Assembly: GCA_965208965.1 (NCBI GenBank)
Contig: OZ242384.1
Coordinates: forward strand, 4,030,001-4,094,000
Reading direction: 5' to 3'
Source: Bin5 sp965208965
GTDB taxonomy: Bacteria > Chloroflexota > Anaerolineae > Caldilineales > Caldilineaceae
Length of the DNA stretch: 64,000 bases
Shown here: positions 57,095 through 64,000 of the stretch, piece by piece
Position numbering within the stretch: position 1 is the first letter of the stretch
Layout of the letters: every line of letters begins with the position of its first letter
Notes under the pieces: generated by a model
Databases searched by the model: none
Told to the model about the DNA's origin: nothing
What the model saw: only the letters and a program-made list of their open reading frames with translations
Position numbers and translations under genes: made by a program

Positions 57095-57979
57095 ATGCCG
57101 GCAATTGACATTCAATACTTCAAAGAAGATTCCTTTGTACACCGCTTGCACCCATTCACCAAAGTCCTCTTTGAAATAGCTGTCCTGGTGATTGCAGCGG
57201 CCTTCAATGAACCTCTGTTCCTTGCAGTTGTTATCCTGGCGATCATTGGCGTGGCCTCGCTGGCAAAGATCCCTGTAAGGAAGTTCCGCTATATGTGGGT
57301 GCTCGCTTACATTGTGCTGTTCATGGTGATCACCCAGGGCGTCTGGTTCACCAGTTTTGGCGACTTTGGGGACATTGACGTGGAATTCGAGTGGCGGACG
57401 CTCTTTCACCTGTGGCCCGCCTGGGCTCCGGGCGGGCCTCGGATTCCCGTCATCCTAGAGGGAGCGAACTACGGTTTCTCGTTGGGACTGCGAGTCGTCG
57501 CCATCTCGCTCGCCTTCCCTATTCTCGTACTGACGACTCACCCCAGCGACCTCACCAGATTTCTGTCGCAGATACGCATCGGCTCCTGGAGGATTCCTTA
57601 CAACGTTATCTTCGTGTTTACAACAGCCTTTCGGTACATTCCCACAGTCAGCCGGGAGTTCGATCAGACCCTGGACGCACAACGGTCGCGCGGCGTCAAC
57701 TTCGGCGGCTACAATCCCATTCGACAGATAAGAGTGGTGATGACCCTGTTTGTACCGGTATTGACAAGCTCTCTGTTGAGTGCGCACGATTTGACACTTG
57801 CTCTGGAGACCCGGGCGTTCGGCGCTCCCACTGAACGGACATTCATTCATGAAGTTCACTGGCGAAGGGCGGACTGGGGGGTTAGCGCGTTGCTGATTAT
57901 CATTGCTGTTGGGTGCCTCATTCTGGCCAACAGCCACGGCCTTGGTGTGCTGCCCTATACTCCTCAACGAAATATCTAG
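57095..57979 (+). CDS. ecfT: ECF transporter transmembrane T-component
   Basis: 294 residues with five to six helices. N-terminal DSFVHRLHPFTKVLFEIAVLVI, coupling-helix motif AQRSRGV near residue 198, and a second motif reading LALETRAFGAP (ETR-AFG in place of the usual ARG/SRG). Links the two ATPases to the S-component. AGGA lies eight bases before the ATG. Last gene of the ECF set. Confidence 0.92.
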   Translation: MPAIDIQYFKEDSFVHRLHPFTKVLFEIAVLVIAAAFNEPLFLAVVILAIIGVASLAKIPVRKFRYMWVLAYIVLFMVITQGVWFTSFGDFGDIDVEFEWRTLFHLWPAWAPGGPRIPVILEGANYGFSLGLRVVAISLAFPILVLTTHPSDLTRFLSQIRIGSWRIPYNVIFVFTTAFRYIPTVSREFDQTLDAQRSRGVNFGGYNPIRQIRVVMTLFVPVLTSSLLSAHDLTLALETRAFGAPTERTFIHEVHWRRADWGVSALLIIIAVGCLILANSHGLGVLPYTPQRNI

Positions 57980-58259
57980 TTGCAAGTCAGGCAATTCCGC
58001 TGAAGGCTGTCCAGTGGTCCCCCAAAGCAAGAAGTGCAAAGACTGAAGTCCGTCCTTCCATTTAGGTAGGCCAGACAGTAGAATATGGTGTGGTTCCATT
58101 GATCCAGGGAAAACAGCAAATTCGAAAAGCATTACCAAGTCTTCATTTCAGTAGTTACATTGAACAGAGCTCGTTCTCCTGTTTTCTGCAAACCATGGGG
58201 CTGCTGCCGTTCCCAAAGAATCGGGCTTGAGCAGCTTCTTCAAGAGAGGGAATCTCACG

Positions 58260-59402
58260 ATGAGCACAGAAACCAAAGTAGAGGATTCAGGCAGCCTGGA
58301 AGCGTATGTCCGCGAAGGAAAACGCCAGGCCTACGAGTTGGGCAACCGAGGGCCGATCCGATTCAACGACGACGGCACTCTCGACCAGGCGATCATCGAT
58401 GCATTCTGGCGTTGCGGATTCTATGTGTTGGAGGGCGCTCTAAGCGCGGAGGAACTCAGTGACTTGCGGGCGGATATGGATAACGCCCTGGAGCGGGCTC
58501 CCTTTACGAAGGACGCAACAGTCGACGCACAGGGCAGGCCGGCCATCGGCTCCGAGTTCGAGCGGCCATCATTCCGTTTCGCGAAGCCATTGAGCGACCC
58601 CTATGGGGGAACCAATGTCACCGGCGGCCGCTACGAAGCCAAGATGAGCGAGCCAACCCCGCCTGCCGACGCCCCTGAATTCGTAGTTTCCAGCATCGGC
58701 AGTCCGCTCCAGATCATGGACTCTTGCCTGAGACTCTACGGTCACCCGCAGCTGCTGGCAATCGCTGAGAGCATCAACGGCCCCGACTTTACCCCTTTTA
58801 CAGAGTCGGTCATCGTAAAACGCGCCGGGCTTGGACCTTCTGTCGCCTGGCACCACGACGGCACAACCCACTGGGACAGTCCCGACCTGGACGAGGGCAC
58901 ACACGGCTTCAACTTTATGGCGCAACTGTATGGGAGCACGGCCGAGAACGGTGTCTGGCTGCTTCCCGGTTCGCACAAACTGGGCAAATTGGACATCAAG
59001 TCCATGGTTGAGGAGAACGGCTCCGACCGTCTTCCCGGCGCCGTGCCGATGGTCTGCGAGCCAGGCGATGTCTGCATGTCCAACCGGCAGGCCCTGCACG
59101 CCTCCTTCGCCAATACTTCGCCGGACAGGAGGATCACGATCAATTTCGGTTTTCACCGCCGCCGCTCCGTTCTCAATGTCCGCACGGTACACGGCGGCGA
59201 GGCGGTCGTTTACGATGAAGAACGGGTACGCGAACGCTCAAGGGTGATCGCGCTTGCAATCGACGCCCGCCAGCAGCGTTTCCCGCACGAGAGCCGCTAT
59301 GTCTACCAGCCCCTGGTCGGCGAGGAAGAGGCCAACCGCTGGAGCGACGCGACGAGGGAGAGCTTACTCAGGAACTACAACTTGCAAGACCTTGCACTCT
59401 GA
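58260..59402 (+). CDS. Phytanoyl-CoA dioxygenase (PhyH) family protein, copy 2
   Basis: 380 residues, longer than copy 1 and only distantly alike. Iron ligands His198 and Asp200 (WHHDG) and His280 (ALHASFANTSPDRR); Arg291, eleven residues on, is the 2-oxoglutarate Arg. N-terminal FWRCGFYVLEGALSAEELSDLRADMDNAL is family-typical. ATG at 58260 after GAGAGGG. Lies between the ECF module and the DppBC permeases; its substrate is plausibly what one of these brings in. Confidence 0.88.
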   Translation: MSTETKVEDSGSLEAYVREGKRQAYELGNRGPIRFNDDGTLDQAIIDAFWRCGFYVLEGALSAEELSDLRADMDNALERAPFTKDATVDAQGRPAIGSEFERPSFRFAKPLSDPYGGTNVTGGRYEAKMSEPTPPADAPEFVVSSIGSPLQIMDSCLRLYGHPQLLAIAESINGPDFTPFTESVIVKRAGLGPSVAWHHDGTTHWDSPDLDEGTHGFNFMAQLYGSTAENGVWLLPGSHKLGKLDIKSMVEENGSDRLPGAVPMVCEPGDVCMSNRQALHASFANTSPDRRITINFGFHRRRSVLNVRTVHGGEAVVYDEERVRERSRVIALAIDARQQRFPHESRYVYQPLVGEEEANRWSDATRESLLRNYNLQDLAL

Positions 59403-59413
59403 AGTTGCATCAG

Positions 59414-59462
59414 CCGGACTTTGCGCAACGCCGGTAATCTCTTACCCGTTGCACAAGTCCGG
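59414..59462 (+). promoter_or_regulatory. Long imperfect hairpin between PhyH copy 2 and dppB-like gene
   Basis: Outer stem CCGGACTT/AAGTCCGG (8 bp), a small internal loop, then GCAACG/CGTTGC (6 bp) and an inner GGTAA/TTACC with TCTC loop. Starts 11 bases after the stop codon. Could be a terminator without T-tract or a processing/attenuation element. Confidence 0.6.
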
Positions 59463-59507
59463 GTAAAGAGTGCCAATAACCTTCACTGAGACCGCCGCTG
59501 CCCCAGC

Positions 59508-60434
59508 ATGCTCGGTTACACGGTTCGACGCCTCCTACAATTCATCCCCATACTCGTCGGGCTGGTCACCGTATTGTTCGCGCTGTTGAACATCCTTCCC
59601 GGAGACCCCGCCCGCATGATGGCCGGTCCTTTCGCCAACCCCGACGTCGTTGAAACGATTCGGGAGGAGATGGGATTTGACCGCCCGCTCTGGATCCAGT
59701 ACCTGGACAATTTGTGGAACCTGGCGCGAGGCGAGTTCGGGCGCTCCTACCAGTCCCGCCGTCCTATCCTAGGAGATCTGTTTGAAGTTTTCCCCAAGAC
59801 CGTGCAGCTGGCCATTGCCGCCGAAGTAACGAGCGCGCTCCTGGGCATCTGGCTGGGCATCGTCGCGGCCACGCGCCGCAACGGTTGGGCAGACAGATTG
59901 ATAATGACGATAGCGGCATTGAATCTTTCCTTTCCGCTCTTCTGGCTGGCCCTCATGCTGCAGATCGTTTTCGCAGTTTTTCTGCGGCTGCTACCACCCT
60001 CCGGCTATGGCTCAGGATTCGACCAGTTTGTCATATTGCCCGCGGTCACCCTGGCGTTGCCGTCGCTAGGCCTTTTGGCCAGAATCACCCGCGCGGCCCT
60101 GATCGAGGTCCTGGCGGAGGACTACATACGCACCGCGCGCGCCAAGGGGCTGAAAGGCGTACTGGTCGTCAGGCGGCATGTTCTCCCCAATGCGTTGATT
60201 CCAATCGTAACAACCATCGGCACCGACTTTGTCAGGTTGCTTGGGGGTATCCCGATTATCGAAGTGATCTTCGCCTGGCCCGGTATAGGCAAGTACGCCT
60301 ATGACGCGCTGGTCTTTCGCGATCTTCCAGCCCTGCAGGCCTCAGTAATCGTACTGGCCGTCTCCGTATCCCTGGTCAACCTGGCAGTGGATCTCCTGTA
60401 TGCGTTTGTCAATCCGCGAATCCGCTACGTTTGA
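59508..60434 (+). CDS. Oligopeptide-type ABC permease DppB/OppB
   Basis: 308 residues, six helices. Starts YTVRRLLQFIPILVGLVTVLF; DppB marks NILPGDPARMMAG, GFDRPLWIQYLDNL and GEFGRSYQSRRPI. EAA loop DYIRTARAKGLKGVLVVRRHVLPNALIP; C-terminal DLLYAFVNPRIRYV. Overlaps the next permease gene by 35 bases. Confidence 0.94.
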   Translation: MLGYTVRRLLQFIPILVGLVTVLFALLNILPGDPARMMAGPFANPDVVETIREEMGFDRPLWIQYLDNLWNLARGEFGRSYQSRRPILGDLFEVFPKTVQLAIAAEVTSALLGIWLGIVAATRRNGWADRLIMTIAALNLSFPLFWLALMLQIVFAVFLRLLPPSGYGSGFDQFVILPAVTLALPSLGLLARITRAALIEVLAEDYIRTARAKGLKGVLVVRRHVLPNALIPIVTTIGTDFVRLLGGIPIIEVIFAWPGIGKYAYDALVFRDLPALQASVIVLAVSVSLVNLAVDLLYAFVNPRIRYV

Positions 60435-61302
60435 CTGGCGGCGCTTTCTGCAAGCCCGCCTGCCGCTGGTCGGCGTAGGCGTGATCCTGGTTTTCGTGCT
60501 GTTGGCAGCCTTCGCGCCCTTTATCGTCAGTGACCCCACCGAGATCGAAATGCGCCGCGAGCAGGACGGCGAGACGATGAGGCCGCCGTTTGCCCCGAAC
60601 TCCCAGAACCTGTTTGGCACTGATCAGCTGGGGAGGGACATCTTCGCCCGGGTAGTCTTCGGCCTGCGCACTTCGTTGATAGTCGGTCTCCTTGTACGAG
60701 GCCTGTCGATGGTAGCAGGCACCATGCTCGGTTTGATCTCGGGTTATTTCCCGAAGACCGTTGATGACATCATCATGCGCATCACCGACATTATGCTCGC
60801 CTTCCCCGTCATTCTGCTGGCGATGACGGTGACGGCCGTGCTCGGGCCCGGCCTGTTGACCGTCTGCCTGGCGCTGGCGCTGGTCGCCTGGCCTGACGTA
60901 GCCCGGCTGGTGAGGGGACAGGTTCTGGCGATCAGAGACCAGACATACGTGGAAGCGGCGCGCAGCATAGGCGCAGGCAACTGGCGTATTCTGCTCTGCC
61001 ACGTCCTTCCCAACTGCCTGGGCTCGATAATTGTCGCCTTCTCAATGGGGATCCCCGGGGCAATAATGTATGAGGCAGGGCTGAGCTTCTTTGGCTTCGG
61101 CATTCAGCCGCCGACCCCGAGTCTGGGCTCAATCATCAGCGACGGCCGCGGCTACATCACGGTTGCTCCCTGGTACCCCGGATTTCCCGGACTCGTTTTG
61201 ACCCTGCTTGTGCTGAGCGTCAACCTGGTGGGCGACGGCCTGATCGACGTGATGAACCCACGCGCTGCCAGAGGGACCCGCAACGGCCAATCCACCACCT
61301 GA
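60400..61302 (+). CDS. Oligopeptide-type ABC permease DppC/OppC
   Basis: 300 residues, six helices. N-terminal FDWRRFLQARLPLVGVGVILVFVLLAAFAPF; NLFGTDQLGRDIFARVVFGLRTSLIVG (DppC mark); EAA loop TYVEAARSIGAGNWRILLCHVLPN; end VNLVGDGLIDVMNPRA. The start lies inside dppB without a clear ribosome site. No DppD/DppF ATPase genes follow: the next genes are an amidohydrolase and a Rieske protein. Confidence 0.93.
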   Translation: MRLSIRESATFDWRRFLQARLPLVGVGVILVFVLLAAFAPFIVSDPTEIEMRREQDGETMRPPFAPNSQNLFGTDQLGRDIFARVVFGLRTSLIVGLLVRGLSMVAGTMLGLISGYFPKTVDDIIMRITDIMLAFPVILLAMTVTAVLGPGLLTVCLALALVAWPDVARLVRGQVLAIRDQTYVEAARSIGAGNWRILLCHVLPNCLGSIIVAFSMGIPGAIMYEAGLSFFGFGIQPPTPSLGSIISDGRGYITVAPWYPGFPGLVLTLLVLSVNLVGDGLIDVMNPRAARGTRNGQSTT

Positions 61303-61418
61303 TTTGTCTGCGCTCGCTCTGGTCTGCTACACTCCAGAGACCCAGTATCGCTTTCGCAGGGCTCGCCTTTTGAGTGCGCGTTCCGCCTCTCGAAACGAGC
61401 CCGACAGGAGATTCCACG

Positions 61419-62594
61419 ATGGCAGCCGATGGGCAATCCGTTACCGTCCAAAAGGTCGAGCCTTCCTTCAATCCCGTCCAGGACGAAGATCTCGACCAGT
61501 ACGGCGAAGAGCTGTCAGGGCTGACAATAGTCGACGTTGACGTGCACGTTGACGACACGTTGATGTTCATGCTCGACTACATGGACGGCCACTTCCGCAA
61601 GCGAATGGAGACCGTGCTCCAGGCCGACTTCAAAGGCGAGCCCGGCAACTCGCTGCGCAACATGATCGCTCACATCGCCTGGCTCGGCTCCTCCTATGAC
61701 AAGCCGCCGCGCGCCAAGCTGGCTACCAAGGAAGACCTTCTCGCGAGGATGGAGAAGGGAATCATCGACTACAGTATCCTCTTCCCCAGCGAACTCCTTC
61801 CGATCGGCTATCTGCCGGAACCGGAATGGGCGGCCGCCCTCGCCACTGCCTACAACCAATACATGGTCGACGCCTACAATGGTCTGGACGGCGTCAAGAT
61901 TGCCATCGTCGTCGCGCCCCAGCATCCGGCCCGGGCGGCACAGGAAATCGACCTCCATGCAGGTCACCCGGACGTCGTGAGCGTCTGCATCCCTGACGTG
62001 GGCGTCAACCCGCCAATCGGCGACGAAAAGTACTGGCCGCTCTTTGAAGCGGCGGCCCGGCACGACCTTTCCATCAGCTTTCATGGCATTGAAGCTCTCA
62101 TCCACGACAACTATCCCCTGCGGGTAGCCCACTTTCACACGCTCATGCAGGTCAACAGTATGGGCTTTCCATTCACGTCGATGCTGCAGATAATGTCGGT
62201 CGTATGCGCCGGCATCCCCGTCCGATTCCCCAACCTGAAGTTCGCCATCCTGGAGGCAGGACTCACGTGGATGCCATTCATCATGTACCGGCTTGACGCC
62301 GCATACCTGCGCTACCGCACGGAGTTGCCGGCGCTGGAGAAGAAGCCCAGCGACTACATCCGGGACTGGTACATCGGCACACACGAACTGGAGGCGTTAC
62401 CTCGCCGCGGCGATCTGGCCAAGCTGATCGATCTGTACCAGGGCCAGAACACGACGATGTGGGCCTCGGACTGGCCGCACCTGGAACGGGACCTGATCGC
62501 GGGCTTCATGCGCTATGAGATGGACGATACACTTCGCCGCAAGATCCTGGGCGAGAACGCGCTCCGATTCTTCGGGCTGAAGCCGCGAAAATGA
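61419..62594 (+). CDS. Amidohydrolase-2 family metal-dependent hydrolase/decarboxylase
   Basis: 391 residues, TIM-barrel. The metal-binding DxH-type motif is VDVDVHVDD near residue 34. Further family points: SISFHGIEAL, GLTWMPFIMYRLDAAYL and the Asp in MWASDWPHLERD near the C-terminus. Family members hydrolyse amides or decarboxylate aromatic acids. AGGAGA eight bases before the ATG at 61419. It ends in an ATGA overlap with the Rieske gene, implying a joint function. Confidence 0.87.
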   Translation: MAADGQSVTVQKVEPSFNPVQDEDLDQYGEELSGLTIVDVDVHVDDTLMFMLDYMDGHFRKRMETVLQADFKGEPGNSLRNMIAHIAWLGSSYDKPPRAKLATKEDLLARMEKGIIDYSILFPSELLPIGYLPEPEWAAALATAYNQYMVDAYNGLDGVKIAIVVAPQHPARAAQEIDLHAGHPDVVSVCIPDVGVNPPIGDEKYWPLFEAAARHDLSISFHGIEALIHDNYPLRVAHFHTLMQVNSMGFPFTSMLQIMSVVCAGIPVRFPNLKFAILEAGLTWMPFIMYRLDAAYLRYRTELPALEKKPSDYIRDWYIGTHELEALPRRGDLAKLIDLYQGQNTTMWASDWPHLERDLIAGFMRYEMDDTLRRKILGENALRFFGLKPRK

Positions 62595-62983
62595 CTCCTG
62601 AAAAGCAGTCCTCTCGCAGCACCCGTTCGCAACGCAAGATCGCGGTTGCCCCGCACAGCGACTTCCCTCCCGGCACGCGCATGGAGGTCAAGGTCGGTCG
62701 CGTGCTGATCGCCGTCTTCAACGTAGACGGCGAGTTTTTCGCACTCTTTGGCCGCTGCCCACACCAGTCAGCCCCTTTGAGCAGGGGCCGGCTCCAGGGC
62801 ACAGTAGTCTGCAATGCGGATACGTGCTGGGAAACGCAATGGGCCCACGAAGGCGAAGTTCTTGTCTGCCCGGGGCATGGGATGGAGTACAACATTCGCA
62901 GCGGCAAGGCCTTTGGCTACGACCTCAAACTGCGTACCTACGAGGTCGTGGTCGAAGACGGCCAGGTATTCGTTGTCATGTAG
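62591..62983 (+). CDS. Rieske [2Fe-2S] ferredoxin-like protein
   Basis: 130 residues. Cluster ligands Cys56-x-His58 (CPHQSAP) and Cys93-x-x-His96 (CPGHGMEYN), with the NirD/BphF-like fold around them. Two further cysteines (74 and 79) fall between the two halves, in a slightly long insertion (CNADTCWETQWAH). Probably an electron carrier for an oxygenase; translationally coupled to the amidohydrolase. Confidence 0.88.
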   Translation: MTPEKQSSRSTRSQRKIAVAPHSDFPPGTRMEVKVGRVLIAVFNVDGEFFALFGRCPHQSAPLSRGRLQGTVVCNADTCWETQWAHEGEVLVCPGHGMEYNIRSGKAFGYDLKLRTYEVVVEDGQVFVVM

Positions 62984-63139
62984 GGCCAGGCTCTCGTTCC
63001 AAATCAGGATGTTCTCCGTCGCTCTCAATGGACAAAGGGATTTCCTCAGCGCCCTTACCAGGAAAGCCCAAGTCCTGAACTCTCGGACCTCACAACAGTC
63101 AAACGTCAGCGAACCCAATTCATTCGGCAAGAGGCAGAA

Positions 63140-64000
63140 ATGGAAAGAGATGAGATAGTCGCGCGGCCAATTCGGAAGGCTGAGTTCGGCGAACCGATAC
63201 CCGTTACCATCGAAGACATGCTGAATGAAATCAGCAACCAGGGCCCGGCCATCCCCGCGGTCATCAGTTCGGTCCAGCCGCAGCTTGAGGCCTTAGATCC
63301 CTCCCTCCTGGCGGAGAGCTCCCACTTCTACATCACAGGCTGCGGCGACTCCTACTTTGCCGGTCTGGCCGCCCGCCTTGCCTTTGCCCGCTATGCCGGC
63401 GTTCCCACCGAAGCGCTGGAAGCACTCGAGTTCGGGCGCTATGCCGCCGGGTTCGTTCCACCCGGCTCTACCGTCTTCGGAATCTCCAACTCCGGGAAAG
63501 CCACCCGTTCCGTCGAAGCGCTTGTCAACGCCCGCCTGGGCGGGGCCCGCACTGTCGCGATTACGGGCAATTCGGAGGGCTGGCTGGCCCAGGAGGCAGA
63601 AACCATTCTGGATCAGAGCGTCCGGCTAGCCGGGGAGCTGATCGGAATGCCGAGCAACCTGGCGACCGACGAAGAGGACGACAAACCACGCCGCGGCTCG
63701 TTCGGTCTGGTCAACTACCTGGCCAGCCTGACCACTCTTTATCTGATCGCATTCCAGACCGGAGTCGTGCGCGGCCGGATCACAGAGGGCGAGGCCGATG
63801 CCTTACGGGCAGAGCTGCGATCCACTGCAGAGCTGATCGCCGAGACAGTGCGCATCTGCACGCCGGCCGCCGAAGCCTATGCCGAGCAGGTCAAGGAGAT
63901 CGAGAGCTACACTTTTCTCGGCTCCGGCCCCAGCCTTGCCACCAGCCTGTTCTACGCGGCCAAGACGTATGAACTGCCACGCGTTTACGGCGTCTCCCAG
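63140..64000 (+). CDS. SIS-domain protein (GlmS isomerase/AgaS-like), 3' end outside window
   Basis: 287 residues are visible, open to the window end. Reads MERDEIVARPIRKAEF..., then the first SIS domain: FYITGCGDSYFAGLAARLAF, FGISNSGKATRSVEALVNAR, TVAITGN. A second SIS domain begins at TFLGSGPSLATSLFYAAKTYE. There is no N-terminal glutaminase, so it is not GlmS itself; related to sugar-phosphate isomerase/deaminases. GAGG lies seven bases before the ATG. Confidence 0.85.
   Translation, partial: MERDEIVARPIRKAEFGEPIPVTIEDMLNEISNQGPAIPAVISSVQPQLEALDPSLLAESSHFYITGCGDSYFAGLAARLAFARYAGVPTEALEALEFGRYAAGFVPPGSTVFGISNSGKATRSVEALVNARLGGARTVAITGNSEGWLAQEAETILDQSVRLAGELIGMPSNLATDEEDDKPRRGSFGLVNYLASLTTLYLIAFQTGVVRGRITEGEADALRAELRSTAELIAETVRICTPAAEAYAEQVKEIESYTFLGSGPSLATSLFYAAKTYELPRVYGVSQ

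Noticed and set aside
61515..62384. 289-codon minus-strand open frame opposite the amidohydrolase
   Set aside because: Antisense shadow with repeated VDV/HV composition; no ribosome site or family likeness.

Overview
The window is bacterial, G+C-rich and densely coded. Gene content points to an uncultured Chloroflexota bacterium, perhaps of the Anaerolineae/Caldilineales type. This is an inference from four things: three ABC substrate-binding lipoproteins with Ala/Pro/Glu-rich linkers after the lipobox cysteine, the yacL-cysS-rlmB order, a DUF3054 protein and a cysteine-free L33. No 16S rRNA is present to confirm it. Promoters that can be read are ordinary sigma70 type (TTGnCn, 17-18 bp, TAnnAT).

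Layout. 1-7 kb is mostly minus strand: rsmE (cut by the window edge), prmA, dnaJ, a small membrane protein, coaE and an ABC-F ATPase, with an EamA exporter gene inverted between dnaJ and prmA. 7.5-13.4 kb is a complete branched-chain amino acid type ABC operon (SBP, livH, livM, livG, livF). 13.5-15.6 kb is a minus-strand pair (hydroxyacid dehydrogenase, Gfo/Idh oxidoreductase). 15.8-25.7 kb is housekeeping: rpmG, tRNA-Lys, M29 aminopeptidase, homocysteine S-methyltransferase family protein, a lipoprotein cytochrome c, a pterin-dehydratase-like protein, the yacL-cysS-rlmB operon, a glycosyltransferase and a DUF3054 protein. 25.8-32.8 kb holds threonine synthase, an ABC-2 exporter, a Cache-domain lipoprotein, a second PLP enzyme and xseA.

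33.2-35.9 kb is an arsenic detoxification operon: arsR, arsM and an MFS transporter with a four-cysteine insertion, behind a promoter whose -35 box lies in a perfect inverted repeat. 35.9-43 kb is a minus-strand run of copA, ccmF, a CcmI-like protein, a zinc alcohol dehydrogenase and a metallo-beta-lactamase-fold protein.

43.8-64 kb is an accessory catabolic region on the plus strand: an N,N-dimethylformamidase-like protein; a CUT1 ABC importer without its ATPase; two phytanoyl-CoA-dioxygenase-family enzymes; a PfkB kinase; a family-5 SBP with DppB/DppC permeases but no DppD/F; a full ECF transporter (S, A, A, T) lying between that SBP and its permeases; an amidohydrolase coupled to a Rieske protein; and a SIS-domain protein cut by the window end. 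The less expected signals are: the strong inverted repeat before the ECF S-component with a related motif before the ECF ATPases; a 14-codon leader ORF coupled to the first ECF ATPase; the MFS cysteine loop; a pterin-dehydratase homologue with a changed motif residue; and a dispersed 58-bp intergenic repeat. I saw no CRISPR array, prophage, transposase or rRNA.
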